Positions 8,679 to 20,227 of a DNA stretch of 64,000 nucleotides are shown piece after piece; position 1 is the first letter of the stretch, and each line of letters opens with the position of its first letter. A program made the position numbers and the translations under genes. The notes under the pieces were generated by a model. It was not told the DNA's origin, did not search any database, and saw only the letters and a list, made by a program, of their open reading frames with translations. The stretch is from Stenotrophomonas maltophilia (GTDB taxonomy: Bacteria; Pseudomonadota; Gammaproteobacteria; Xanthomonadales; Xanthomonadaceae), in contig NZ_NERD01000002.1 of assembly GCF_002799155.1 (NCBI RefSeq), forward strand, positions 2,728,001 to 2,792,000, given 5' to 3'.

Positions 8679-9071
8679 TCAGCTGACCTTCTTCGCCGCC
8701 ATCGCTGCAGCCAGTTCGGCCTTGAATTCCTCGAAGGTCTGGCCCTTCTCTTTCGCTTCGGCCTGCGCGGCATCGCGCAGCGCATCGGAGTACATCAGGC
8801 GCACTGGCGTGCCGTTGCGCTCGTGCAGCTCACCGGCCTGCATGATCAGCGCCAGTACCTGCGCGGCAGAATCACTGTGGCCGGCGATGCGGCCATCCAT
8901 GCCCAACACCCATTCGCCATCACGGCGCACGACACCGGCCAGCAGGGTGCGCTGCGCGTCGCGCAGTTCGGCATGCGGCTCCACCGGCGAGGCCTGGGCA
9001 GCGGCCTTGTTGGCGGCCTGCTTTTCCTGGCGACGGCGCTGGTCGCGGCGGGTCTTGGAGCTGGTGGACAT
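8679..9071 (-). CDS. Conserved hypothetical protein
   Basis: A 130-aa protein I do not recognise. It opens with a strongly basic, Gln/Arg/Lys-rich stretch (about residues 1-30, MSTSSKTRRDQRRRQEKQAA) that could bind nucleic acid or be disordered. A compact alpha/beta segment follows (WVLGMDGRIAGHSDS) and then a charged helix rich in Glu, Lys and Ala near the C terminus. There is no signal peptide or membrane segment. The Met at 9071 was chosen because codons upstream of it read as non-coding; a longer in-frame start at 9206 exists. It is transcribed alone towards the M2 peptidase gene. Confidence 0.7.
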   Translation of the reverse strand: MSTSSKTRRDQRRRQEKQAANKAAAQASPVEPHAELRDAQRTLLAGVVRRDGEWVLGMDGRIAGHSDSAAQVLALIMQAGELHERNGTPVRLMYSDALRDAAQAEAKEKGQTFEEFKAELAAAMAAKKVS

Positions 9072-9139
9072 GGTGCGGTACCGCTGCGAGGGGGGCGCAA
9101 GGATAGCGCACCCCGCCCGCAGCGCCGCTTCACGCCACC

Positions 9140-10036
9140 TCAGTCCAGCACTTTGCCGTGCCGCCAGTAGCCCATGAAGGTGATCGCGCGGCGGTCCAGC
9201 CCGCAATCGCGCACCAGGTGGCGGCGGATCGCCATCACTGCCCCCGCCTCGCCCGCCACCCAGGCGTACAGCGGCCCGGCCACGCGGGTATCGGCCTGCT
9301 CCCAGAGGATCTGCGTATCGACGTCGATCTCCTCCAGCGCATCGCCGGCAGCCACACCCGAGGCCGCGGCCAACCTTGCCTGGACTGCCTGCAGCAAGGG
9401 CTGCCCGTACGCCGCCTGCCCGCGCGGCAACCAGACCAGCTCGGCCGTGGCCGGCGCCTTCAGGGGAACCGCATCACCGGCCTGCGCCACTTCCAGCAGG
9501 GCCAACGTACGCGGCGGATCCACCATGGCCGCCAGTTCCTCGAGAATGCCGGCCACGGCCGGCAGCGCGGTCTCGTCAGCCACCAGCAGCACCTGGCCAA
9601 CGCCGGCCGGCGGCTTCCATTCCCAGCCCTCGCTGCTGTCGGCGCAGTCGGCATCCGGGGCCAGCAGCACCACACGGTCGCCCGGCCGTGCATGCATGGC
9701 CCAGCGCGAGGCGGGGCCGGTCACGCCGTGGATGACGAAATCGACGTCGACCTCGCCCTGCTCGGCGCGCAGCTGGCGGATGGTGTAGGTGCGCATCGGC
9801 GGGCGCTGGTCGTCCGGCAGGGCCCGATAGCGTGGATACCAGTCCTCGCCGCTGGGGACCTGCGGCACCTCCTGGCCGGGCAAGGGGAAGAACACCTTGA
9901 TGCGCTGGTCCGGGCCTTCGGTCTTCATCCGCGCCACGTCGGCACCGGTGAACACCATGCGGTCCAGGGAAGGGGAAAGAACGCGGCGCTCCTTCAGCGC
10001 CACCTCGAACAGGCGGTAGGTCTGCTGCGCAGCCAT
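9140..10036 (-). CDS. Siderophore-interacting protein (ferric-siderophore reductase family)
   Basis: Cytoplasmic flavoprotein of 298 aa of the ViuB/YqjH/SIP family, which reduces siderophore-bound Fe(III) to release iron. The N-terminal half is the FAD-binding barrel with the family block RTYTIRQLR and then HGVTGPASRWAM. The C-terminal half is the NAD(P)H-binding SIP domain with ADETALPAVAGILEEL and the terminal TFMGYWRHGK. Length matches the family. The ATG at 10036 is the first codon of a clean reading frame. No siderophore gene is adjacent, so it may serve uptake systems encoded elsewhere. Iron-dependent control is expected for the family, but I saw no clear Fur box. Confidence 0.9.
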   Translation of the reverse strand: MAAQQTYRLFEVALKERRVLSPSLDRMVFTGADVARMKTEGPDQRIKVFFPLPGQEVPQVPSGEDWYPRYRALPDDQRPPMRTYTIRQLRAEQGEVDVDFVIHGVTGPASRWAMHARPGDRVVLLAPDADCADSSEGWEWKPPAGVGQVLLVADETALPAVAGILEELAAMVDPPRTLALLEVAQAGDAVPLKAPATAELVWLPRGQAAYGQPLLQAVQARLAAASGVAAGDALEEIDVDTQILWEQADTRVAGPLYAWVAGEAGAVMAIRRHLVRDCGLDRRAITFMGYWRHGKVLD

Positions 10037-10177
10037 GGGGGTACCTCATGCAACGACAGTGGATCGGCTGGCTGTCGTGCACCCGTGCACCGGCTGGCTG
10101 GAGTACCCAGCCTAGTCCGGTGGTTTCCCGTCGCAAGTGCTGCGGGCGTCACGGCCCGCCCTACCCCTGCACGCTGC

Positions 10178-11404
10178 TCAGTGACCTGTGCTGGCCGCCT
10201 GCGCCGTGTGTTCGCGCTGGTGTTCCCAGTACCAGAACACGAAGCCGGCGCCGAAGAACGCCGCCTGGCCCAGCGCCAGGTGCAGCGGGCTGGCGCTGAG
10301 CAGCGGTGACACCACGCCGGCCACCACGGTGCTGATCATCAGCTGCACGAAGGCCTGCAGCGACGAGGCCAAGCCGCGCTGGTGCGGGTACATGTCCAGC
10401 ACCGCCAGCGCCAGGATCGGGAAGATCAATGCCATGCCCATGCCGCCCAGGAAGATCGGCAGCACCGCCCACGGCAGCACGAACTGCGGCGCCAGCGCCA
10501 CGTAGCCGACGTTCAGCACCACCGACAGCGCGCACAGGCCGAAACCGATGGCGACCTGGCGGGTGGGCGTGGTGTGCCCGGCCATGCGCCCGGACAGGAA
10601 CGAGCCGGTGGTCATGCCGCCGATAGTGGGGATGAACAGCCAGGCGAAGCCGCCCTCGCCCAGATGCAGGTGCTGCATCACGAACACCGGCGCCGAGGCG
10701 ATGTACAGGAAGATGCCGCCGAAACCGATGCTGCCGGCCAGCGCCAGGCGCAGGAAGCGCGGGTTGAAACCGATGCGCACGTAATCACGCATCAGCACGC
10801 GCGGCGACAACGGCACCCGGGCCTCGACCGGGTGGGTTTCCGGCAGGTAGCGTGCGGTGGCTGCCAGCAGGACCAGTGCGAACACCACCAGGAACCAGAA
10901 GATCAGCGGCCAGCCAGCACCGCTGAGCAGGATCCAGCCGCCGATGATCGGCGCGATGGCCGGGGCGATGCCGAACAGCATCGACACCTGGCTCATCAGC
11001 CGCTGCGCGTCATGGCCGTGGTACAGGTCGCGGATCACCGCCCGGCCGACGATCATGCCGACGCCTGCAGACAGGCCCTGCAGCGCGCGGAACGCCAGCA
11101 GCGTGGTCAGGTCGGTGGACAGCGCACAGCCGACCGAGGCACCGACGAAAATCACCAGGCCACCGAGGATCACCCGCTTGCGTCCCCAGGCGTCGGACAG
11201 CGGGCCATGCGCCAGGCTCATCAGGCCGTAGAACAGCAGGTACACGCTGATGGTCTGCTGCACCGCCACCTCGTCCACCGCCAGGCGCTGGGCCAGCTGC
11301 GGGAACGCCGGGAAGATGGTGTCGATCGAGAACGGGCCGAACATGGCCAGGCCGGCGAGCAGCAGGGCCATGCGGCGGGTGGAAGGAGGAACAGCGGCGG
11401 TCAT
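10178..11404 (-). CDS. Bcr/CflA-family MFS drug exporter
   Basis: Inner-membrane major facilitator of 408 aa with 12 predicted helices, of the drug:proton antiporter DHA1 group that includes Bcr. Family features are an acidic residue in the first helix (MFGPFSIDTIFPAFPQL), the loop motif PLSDAWGRKRVILGG between helices 2 and 3, and RALQGLSAGVGMIVGRAVIRD in helices 4-5. The ATG at 11404 begins MTAAVPPSTRRM, directly before the first helix; the frame is open further upstream but without transporter character. It is monocistronic and divergent from the gcvP leader. The drug substrate cannot be told from sequence. Confidence 0.9.
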   Translation of the reverse strand: MTAAVPPSTRRMALLLAGLAMFGPFSIDTIFPAFPQLAQRLAVDEVAVQQTISVYLLFYGLMSLAHGPLSDAWGRKRVILGGLVIFVGASVGCALSTDLTTLLAFRALQGLSAGVGMIVGRAVIRDLYHGHDAQRLMSQVSMLFGIAPAIAPIIGGWILLSGAGWPLIFWFLVVFALVLLAATARYLPETHPVEARVPLSPRVLMRDYVRIGFNPRFLRLALAGSIGFGGIFLYIASAPVFVMQHLHLGEGGFAWLFIPTIGGMTTGSFLSGRMAGHTTPTRQVAIGFGLCALSVVLNVGYVALAPQFVLPWAVLPIFLGGMGMALIFPILALAVLDMYPHQRGLASSLQAFVQLMISTVVAGVVSPLLSASPLHLALGQAAFFGAGFVFWYWEHQREHTAQAASTGH

Positions 11405-11616
11405 GGGGAAGGCGTCCGGCAGGGCCATGCGCAGCACGCACGGCGGGCGCCGATCCCCTTCTGCAGGGACGGCGCCAGATGAATTCGGGTATCCGCCCAT
11501 CATAGGTGGGGATTGCGCCTGATGCCATGCAGCGGTGCACAAAACGCACGGCCGGGCCATCGGCCATTCAGGCGCAACGGCCGGGCCCGGAGGCGGCTGG
11601 CGCGCCCGCAACGGGC

Positions 11617-11622
11617 TATAAT
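11617..11622 (+). promoter_or_regulatory. Probable -10 box of the gcvP transcript
   Basis: A perfect TATAAT lies about 10 bp before the start of the glycine riboswitch. No good -35 hexamer is present at 17 bp. Confidence 0.6.
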
Positions 11623-11632
11623 CGGCGGGCAA

Positions 11633-11803
11633 CACGGTGGGAGAAGCGGAACACCGCTGCCGAAGGCGCAACGCCCGTAATCGCTCAGGCCCGATACCAC
11701 CCGTAACACAACTCTGGAGAGACCGGTTCGATCCGGCGCCGAAGGGGCACGAAGCTGCGGTCCGCCGCGCTTTTAAACTCTCAGGCAAAAGGACAGAGGG
11801 GCG
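11633..11803 (+). promoter_or_regulatory. Tandem glycine riboswitch
   Basis: Two consecutive glycine aptamers lie in the gcvP leader. Each has the family core: first copy GGGAGAA..GCCGAAGGCGCAA..TCGCTCAGGC, second copy GGAGAGACC..GCCGAAGGGGCA..ACTCTCAGGCAAAAGGACAGAGGGG (the last element shown in parts: CTCAGGCAAAAGGACAG). The sensor lies 65 bp before the gcvP start. In known cases glycine binding switches on the glycine cleavage genes. I could not identify a terminator in the short expression platform, so control may be translational. Confidence 0.93.
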
Positions 11804-11868
11804 CCCCGCAGACCGCCAACCGGCGGCTTGTGCCCGTGCGTGTGCCCTTTCCTGACGGATCCTTCGCC

Positions 11869-14736
<2,868 letters not shown>

Positions 14737-14754
14737 TTCCTCACTGCATCGGCA

Positions 14755-14788
14755 ACGAAAACGGCCCGCGCGAGCGGGCCGTTTTCGT
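14755..14788. terminator. Bidirectional terminator after gcvP
   Basis: A 15-bp perfect stem ACGAAAACGGCCCGC with loop GCGA and its complement ending TTTTCGT. Located between the convergent gcvP and VOC genes, it can serve both. Confidence 0.88.
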
Positions 14789-14828
14789 AAGGGCGCGTGG
14801 ACCAAGGCCCGCACCCACACACATCGGA

Positions 14829-15239
14829 TCACGGGTCAGGCATCTGCCCCAGGCTCAACTGCCACGACACGCCGAAGCGGTCCTGCACCCAGCCGTAGCG
14901 GTTGCTGAAATCGTAATCGCCCACCGGCATCAGCCAATGGCCGCCCTCGCCCAGCACGCGTGCGGCTCGTTCGAACTGCTCGGCGCCGGAACACTCGACG
15001 AACAGCGAGATCGACGGCGAGAAGGTGAAATCGTGCACGTCCAGGCTGTCGAAGCACAGGTAGTGGGTGCCACCGAGCAGGAAGATGGCCTGGCGGACCT
15101 GCCCGGGCACGCCAGCGCCGGCCCCCTCGGGGTGGCGTTGCAGGGCCAGCAGGCGGAAGTCGGCAAAGGCTTCCGCGTACAGGGCCAGCGCGGCCTCGGC
15201 CTGGCCGGTGAACATCAGGAAGGGACGGCTGCGCAGCAT
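14829..15239 (-). CDS. VOC-superfamily (PhnB/glyoxalase-like) protein
   Basis: A small cytoplasmic protein of 136 aa with the paired beta-alpha-beta-beta-beta units of the vicinal oxygen chelate fold. It resembles the PhnB / '3-demethylubiquinone methyltransferase-like' subgroup: an N-terminal PFLMFTGQAEAALALYAEAF block, a central FSPSISLFVEC strand, and a C-terminal DRFGVSWQLS. The ATG at 15239 is chosen because AGGAG lies 7 bp upstream. The function of this subgroup is largely unknown; no substrate can be assigned. It stands alone, convergent with gcvP. Confidence 0.85.
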   Translation of the reverse strand: MLRSRPFLMFTGQAEAALALYAEAFADFRLLALQRHPEGAGAGVPGQVRQAIFLLGGTHYLCFDSLDVHDFTFSPSISLFVECSGAEQFERAARVLGEGGHWLMPVGDYDFSNRYGWVQDRFGVSWQLSLGQMPDP

Positions 15240-15342
15240 GCGGTGCTCCTGTTCGACGGGCCGATGACGGCCCATGCGATCAGGATGGCACGGCGGATGT
15301 GCAGCCCCCGTGGTAGTGCCGGCCGCTACCCGGCAGCTTCCA

Positions 15343-16710
15343 TCAAGCCTCGCGCATGCGCCGTGCGATGGCGCTGCTGGCGGCGATCGTGGCAGTCAGC
15401 GCCACCATCGACAGGAACTGCAGCCGGGTATGCGCTTCACTCAGCAGCAGCCCGAAGATCAGCGCCAGGATCGCCAGCGCACACACGGTCAGCCACGGGA
15501 AGCCGGCCATGCGGAATGGCAGGCGGGTACCCAGGCGATCCGCACGCCTACGCAGCACCAGCTGCGAGACCAGCGACAGCGTCCACACCAGCAGGCAGGT
15601 GGAGCCGACGATGTTCAGCAGCACCGGCAGCACTTTGTCCGGGAAGAGCAGCTCCATCACCGTGGCGGCAAAGCCGAACAGCACGCTGGCCAGCACGGCG
15701 ATCACCGGCACCTGGCGCGGGTCGGTCCAGCCAAGCACGGCCGGGGCTTCGCGGCGCTGCGCCAGCGAATACATCATGCGCGAGGCTCCGTAGAGGTTGG
15801 CATTGAGCGCCGACAGCAGCGCGATCACTGCAATCAGGGTGATGGCGGTACCGGCGCCCGGGATGCGGGCGATGTCCAGCACGGCGGCGAACGGCGACTT
15901 CAGCGCCTCGCTCGTCCACGGCACCACGGCGATGATCACGCTCAGCGAGCCGATGTAGAACACCAGGATGCGCCAGGCCACGGTGCGGATGGCACGGGCA
16001 ATGCTGCGCTCGGGATCTTCGGTTTCAGCCGCCGCAACGGCCACGATCTCAGTTCCGCCAAAGGCAAAAACGACAACCAGCAGCGCCGCGCCGATCCCGG
16101 CCAGGCCCTTGGGTGCAAATCCGCCGTGCTCGGTGAAGTTGCTCAGGCCTGGCGAGGTGACCTGCGGCAGCCACCCCATCAGCAGCGCCACACCGATGGC
16201 GATGAAGGCCAGGATCGCCGCCACCTTGAGGATGGCGAACCAGAATTCGAACTCGCCGAAGTTCTTCACCCCGAGCAGGTTGATCGCGGTGAAGAACAGC
16301 ATGAAGGCCAATGCCGCCATCGGTACCGGTATCGCCGGCCAGACGGTAGCCAGCAGCCCGGCGGCGCCCACCGCTTCGGCGGCGATCACGATCACCAGCT
16401 GCACCCACCACAGCCAGCCGACCGTGGCGCCGGCCGTGGCGCCCATGGCATCGGCGGCGTACACCGAGAACGCACCGCTGGTCGGCTTGGCCGCCGCCAT
16501 CTCGCCCAGTGCGTTCATCACGATGATCACCAGCGCACCGGCTACCAGATACGACACCAGCACCGCCGGGCCTGCGGCCTGCACACCCACGCCCGAGCCG
16601 AGGAACAGGCCGGCACCGATGGCGCTACCCAGGCCCATCATGATCAGCTGGCGGGGCTTGAGCGAATGTCCGAGGCGGGACGGCGAAGCGGTCGGAATCG
16701 AGTTGGGCAT
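15343..16710 (-). CDS. Amino acid permease (APC superfamily)
   Basis: A 12-helix inner-membrane transporter of 455 aa of the amino acid-polyamine-organocation superfamily, closest in pattern to the ProY/GabP/AnsP group. The substrate-binding glycine motif is visible in helix 1 (MGLGSAIGAGLFLGSG), and helix 6 has VFAFGGTEIVAVAAAET. The ATG at 16710 begins MPNSIPT and fits the usual short cytoplasmic N terminus. It is transcribed alone. The actual substrate (proline, GABA or another amino acid) cannot be fixed from these motifs. Confidence 0.9.
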   Translation of the reverse strand: MPNSIPTASPSRLGHSLKPRQLIMMGLGSAIGAGLFLGSGVGVQAAGPAVLVSYLVAGALVIIVMNALGEMAAAKPTSGAFSVYAADAMGATAGATVGWLWWVQLVIVIAAEAVGAAGLLATVWPAIPVPMAALAFMLFFTAINLLGVKNFGEFEFWFAILKVAAILAFIAIGVALLMGWLPQVTSPGLSNFTEHGGFAPKGLAGIGAALLVVVFAFGGTEIVAVAAAETEDPERSIARAIRTVAWRILVFYIGSLSVIIAVVPWTSEALKSPFAAVLDIARIPGAGTAITLIAVIALLSALNANLYGASRMMYSLAQRREAPAVLGWTDPRQVPVIAVLASVLFGFAATVMELLFPDKVLPVLLNIVGSTCLLVWTLSLVSQLVLRRRADRLGTRLPFRMAGFPWLTVCALAILALIFGLLLSEAHTRLQFLSMVALTATIAASSAIARRMREA

Positions 16711-16792
16711 CGGCGGGGCTGGCGGCGGGCTACAGGGGCGACACCTTACCCTGTCCCGTGCCCACGGGGATAGGCACAGCGCAGCAGGCGGC

Positions 16793-17515
16793 TCAGGCCA
16801 GCGCCGGCTCGCCGACGTTCCCACCGATACGGGCACGGTAGGCGCGTGGCGAAAAACCGGTTTCAGCCTTGAACTTGCGGGTAAAGGCACTCTGGTCGCT
16901 GAAACCGCAGGCCTGGCCGATGCAGGCGATGCTGTCGTCGCCATGCAGCAGGTGCATGGCCATCTGGATCCGCAGCCGGGTGAGCACCTGCTGCGGGGTC
17001 ATCTGGAACACCTTGCGGAAACTGCGCTCCAGCTTGGACAGCGAGAAGCCGGTGATGTCCAGTAGCGTCTGCATGCGCACGTTCTCGGCGTAGTGCGCGT
17101 TGAGATGGGCCAGCGCCAGCCGCAGCTGCTCGTACTGGGTGCCCAGGCTGTCCTTCTGCCCCAGGTCGCGGGAGATGCCGATCAGGCCCTCGATGGCCCC
17201 GTCGACCACCAGCGGGCGCTTGCAGGTCAGGCACCAGCCCGGTTCGCGGTTGGCGAACAGGTGCAGCTCCATCAGGTTCTCGATCACCTCGCCGGACAGC
17301 ACGCGGGCATCCTGGTCGACGTAGTCCGCACTGAGGCCGGTCGGGTAGATCTCGGCCGCGGTACGGCCGATCACGTCCTTGCGCGCACGCAGGCCCAGCC
17401 GCCGCAGCATGGTCTGGTTGACGTGGGTATAACGCCCCTGGCGGTCCTTGATGAAGAACAGCACATCCGGGATGGCGTCGAACAGGGCTTCGATGTCGGC
17501 GGGCTCGACTCGCAT
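16793..17515 (-). CDS. PAS-AraC family transcriptional regulator
   Basis: A 240-aa regulator with an N-terminal PAS domain (about residues 8-110; IPDVLFFIKDRQGRYTHVN at 15-33) and a C-terminal AraC/XylS pair of helix-turn-helices (about 140-235, with ACGFSDQSAFTRKFKAETG). The PAS fold could sense redox state, a flavin or a small ligand, but no ligand residue can be named. The gene is divergent from the large catalase gene across 114 bp, so it is a good candidate to control it. ATG at 17515 immediately precedes the PAS domain. Confidence 0.9.
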   Translation of the reverse strand: MRVEPADIEALFDAIPDVLFFIKDRQGRYTHVNQTMLRRLGLRARKDVIGRTAAEIYPTGLSADYVDQDARVLSGEVIENLMELHLFANREPGWCLTCKRPLVVDGAIEGLIGISRDLGQKDSLGTQYEQLRLALAHLNAHYAENVRMQTLLDITGFSLSKLERSFRKVFQMTPQQVLTRLRIQMAMHLLHGDDSIACIGQACGFSDQSAFTRKFKAETGFSPRAYRARIGGNVGEPALA

Positions 17516-17561
17516 GTAGCAAGCATACCCGAGCCTGCTTTTGCCTGTACGTTCACCTTTG

Positions 17562-17586
17562 CCGGACCTTGGTTTAACGGGTCCGG
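17562..17586. promoter_or_regulatory. Inverted repeat in the katE upstream region
   Basis: CCGGACC and GGTCCGG separated by 11 bp (TTGGTTTAACG), 43 bp before the catalase start and 46 bp before the regulator start. It could be an operator or a leader hairpin. There is no direct evidence of function. Confidence 0.45.
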
Positions 17587-17629
17587 TTCCAGTGTCGTGG
17601 TTCCCTTTGATGATCCGGAGCCACCATCC

Positions 17630-19720
17630 ATGGCCGCCAGCAAGCCGACCGGCAAGCGCGCAACCGCCCAGACCGAGAACGATCGCCGGGGCAATGGCGA
17701 TGAACTGCACCAGCAGGCCGGGGGCAGCCACCCGGCGATGACCACCGACCAGGGCATCCCGGTGGCGGACAACCAGAACTCCCTGCGGCAGGGACCTCGG
17801 GGACCCACACTGCTGGAGGACTTCATCCTGCGGGAGAAGATCACCCACTTCGACCATGAGCGCATCCCCGAGCGCATCGTGCACGCACGTGGCAGCGCGG
17901 CACATGGCTACTTCGAGTTGACCCGATCGCTGGCGGCCCACAGCCGTGCACGCATCCTGACCGAGGTAGGCGTGAAGACGCCAGTATTCACCCGCTTCTC
18001 GACCGTGGCCGGTGGCGCGGGCTCGGTGGATACCCCGCGCGACGTGCGCGGCTTTGCGGTCAAGTTCTATACCCGGGAAGGCAACTGGGATCTGGTCGGC
18101 AACAACATCCCGGTGTTCTTCATCCAGGACGCGATGAAATTCCCGGACCTCGTGCATGCGGTGAAGATGGAGCCTGATCGTGCCTTTCCTCAGGCCGCCT
18201 CCGCCCACGACACTTTCTGGGATTTCATCTCGCTGATGCCCGAATCGATGCACATGATCATGTGGGCGATGAGTGATCGCGCCATCCCGCGCTCGCTGCG
18301 CATGATCGAGGGTTTTGGCGTGCACAGCTTCCGCCTGCTGAACGAGGCGGGTGACTCGACCTTCGTGAAGTTCCACTGGCGGCCAAAGCTGGGCATCCAG
18401 TCCACGGTGTGGGACGAAGCGCTGAAACTGCAGTCGGCCGACAACGACTTCCATCGCCGCGACCTGTTCGAGGCCATCCAGCGCGGCGACTTCCCGGAAT
18501 GGGAACTGGCAGTGCAGCTGTTCACCGAAGAACAGGCCGACAGTTTCCCGTTCGATCACCTGGATCCGACCAAGATCATTCCCGAATCGCTGGTGCCGTT
18601 GCAGGTGGTCGGGCGCATGGTGCTGGACCGATGGCCGGACAACTTCTTCGCCGAGACCGAGCAGGTGGCGTTCTGCCCGGCCAATGTGCCGCCGGGCATC
18701 GACTTCAGCAACGACCCGCTGCTGCAGGGCCGCCTGTTCTCCTACCTGGACACCCAGCTGCTGCGTCTGGGCGGGCCGAACTTCCACCAGATCCCGGTGA
18801 ATGCCCCGAAGTGCCCATTCGCCAATCACCAGCGCGACGGCCACATGCAGATGCAGGTGCCCAAGGGCCGCGTCGCCTACGATCCCAGCTCGCTGCAGGA
18901 CGACACACCGCGCGAGACCCCGAGCGGCTTCCGCAGCCACGCCAGTGCGGACGACGGTCGCAAGGGGCGCACCCGCGCGGAGAGCTTCGCCGACCACTAC
19001 AGCCAGGCGCGCATGTTCTTCCGCAGCCTTGAAAAGCCGGAGCAGGCGCACCTGGCATCGGCGCTGGTGTTCGAACTGTCGAAGGTGGAAACGCTGAAGG
19101 TGCGGGTACGGACCGTCAGCCATCTGCGCAACATCGATGACGCATTGGCGCAGCGCGTGGCCGATGGACTGGCGCTGCCTGCCCTGCCCGACCCGGCGCC
19201 CACCGCCACCCCGGCACGCGACATGCCGCCGGCCCCCGAGGTGCGCGTGATCGGCCGCACCAAACCCACCCTGCAGGGGCGCTGCATTGGCATCCTGTTC
19301 GATGAAGGTTCTGACGCCCGCATGATTGCCAGCCTGAGCAAGGCCGCGCGGAAGGCGGGTGCGGACGTGAAGCTGGTCGCGCCGAAAGTGGGCGGCGCCA
19401 CGCTCAGCGACGGTACGTTGCAGGCGGCCGATGGACAATTGGCCGGCACCCCATCGGCTGTGTTCGATGCGGTAGCCGTGGTGCTGAGCCTGGAGGCGTC
19501 GAAGGCGTTGTCCAAAGAGAGTGCCGCCATCGAGTTCGCCAGCCAGGCGTGGGCTCACCTGAAGGCCATCGCCAGCGACACGGGCGGCCAGGCGCTGCTG
19601 AAGGCAGCAAGAGTCGGCAACGACGCCGGCATCGTCGAAGCGGAGGACGTCAAGGGGTTCCTGGCGGCGGCCGCCACCCGCCAGTGGGCCCGCGAACCCA
19701 AGCTGCGACTGCTGGCCTGA
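17630..19720 (+). CDS. katE: Large-subunit catalase HPII
   Basis: Monofunctional heme catalase of 696 aa of clade 2, which degrades hydrogen peroxide. After a polar N-terminal arm (1-65) comes the catalase core with [15 protein letters not shown] (distal His), [20 protein letters not shown] (distal Asn) and [19 protein letters not shown] (proximal heme Tyr). The last 150 residues form the extra DJ-1/PfpI-like domain that marks the large catalases ([20 protein letters not shown]). The ATG at 17630 has CGGAG 9 bp upstream. It is followed after 21 bp by the histone-like gene, so the two are probably cotranscribed. Confidence 0.95.
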   Translation: MAASKPTGKRATAQTENDRRGNGDELHQQAGGSHPAMTTDQGIPVADNQNSLRQGPRGPTLLEDFILREKITHFDHERIPERIVHARGSAAHGYFELTRSLAAHSRARILTEVGVKTPVFTRFSTVAGGAGSVDTPRDVRGFAVKFYTREGNWDLVGNNIPVFFIQDAMKFPDLVHAVKMEPDRAFPQAASAHDTFWDFISLMPESMHMIMWAMSDRAIPRSLRMIEGFGVHSFRLLNEAGDSTFVKFHWRPKLGIQSTVWDEALKLQSADNDFHRRDLFEAIQRGDFPEWELAVQLFTEEQADSFPFDHLDPTKIIPESLVPLQVVGRMVLDRWPDNFFAETEQVAFCPANVPPGIDFSNDPLLQGRLFSYLDTQLLRLGGPNFHQIPVNAPKCPFANHQRDGHMQMQVPKGRVAYDPSSLQDDTPRETPSGFRSHASADDGRKGRTRAESFADHYSQARMFFRSLEKPEQAHLASALVFELSKVETLKVRVRTVSHLRNIDDALAQRVADGLALPALPDPAPTATPARDMPPAPEVRVIGRTKPTLQGRCIGILFDEGSDARMIASLSKAARKAGADVKLVAPKVGGATLSDGTLQAADGQLAGTPSAVFDAVAVVLSLEASKALSKESAAIEFASQAWAHLKAIASDTGGQALLKAARVGNDAGIVEAEDVKGFLAAAATRQWAREPKLRLLA

Positions 19721-19741
19721 CCACACGACAGGAGAACCGTC

Positions 19742-20218
19742 ATGCCCCGTGGTGACAAATCCGCCTATACCGAGAAGCAGAAGCGCCAGGCCGAGCACAT
19801 CGAGCAAAGCGAGCGTGATCGTGGCGCAAGCGAAGGCACGGCAGAACGCATTGCCTGGGCCACCGTGAACAAGCAGGACGGTGGCGGCAAGCGCAGCGGC
19901 AGCGCACGCAAGGGTGCGAAGAAGGCGACCCGCAAGACGCCTGCCAAGAAGGTGCCTGCCAGGAAGTCGGCCACGAAGAAGGCCACAACCAGGACGACGG
20001 CGGCGAAGAAGGCACCTGCGAAGAAGGCGGCAGCCAAGCAGGCACCGGCTCGCAAGACAGCCACGAGGAAGGCCACAAAGAAGACGGCGGTCAAGACGGC
20101 GAGTTCGGCCGCCTCGCGCAGTGCTGCCGCAAAGAAGGCGGCGAAGACCCGTGCGGCGAAGAAGACCGTCCGCAAGGTGGCGGCGAAGAAAGCCGCGCGT
20201 ACCCGCGCGCGCGGCTGA
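19742..20218 (+). CDS. Stress-type small protein with long histone H1-like Lys/Ala tail
   Basis: A 158-aa, extremely basic protein in two parts. Residues 1-52 are a compact conserved block (DKSAYTEKQKRQAEHIEQSE, then AERIAWATVNKQDGGG) like proteins often labelled 'plasmid stabilization' in Proteobacteria. Residues 53-158 are a low-complexity tail of AKKA, ARK and TRK units like histone H1 or AlgP, likely disordered and DNA-binding. The gene follows katE by 21 bp and has AGGAG 7 bp before its start. The link suggests nucleoid protection under oxidative or stationary stress, but this is inference. The repeat tail is expected to vary in length among strains. Confidence 0.85.
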   Translation: MPRGDKSAYTEKQKRQAEHIEQSERDRGASEGTAERIAWATVNKQDGGGKRSGSARKGAKKATRKTPAKKVPARKSATKKATTRTTAAKKAPAKKAAAKQAPARKTATRKATKKTAVKTASSAASRSAAAKKAAKTRAAKKTVRKVAAKKAARTRARG

Positions 20219-20227
20219 GCCTGCCGA

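Noticed and set aside
14795..14822. A further SMAG unit after the gcvP terminator (GTGGACCAAGGCCCGCACCCAC)
   Set aside because: The stem is poorly paired and GTAG is missing. It may be a decayed copy, but the evidence is too weak to list.
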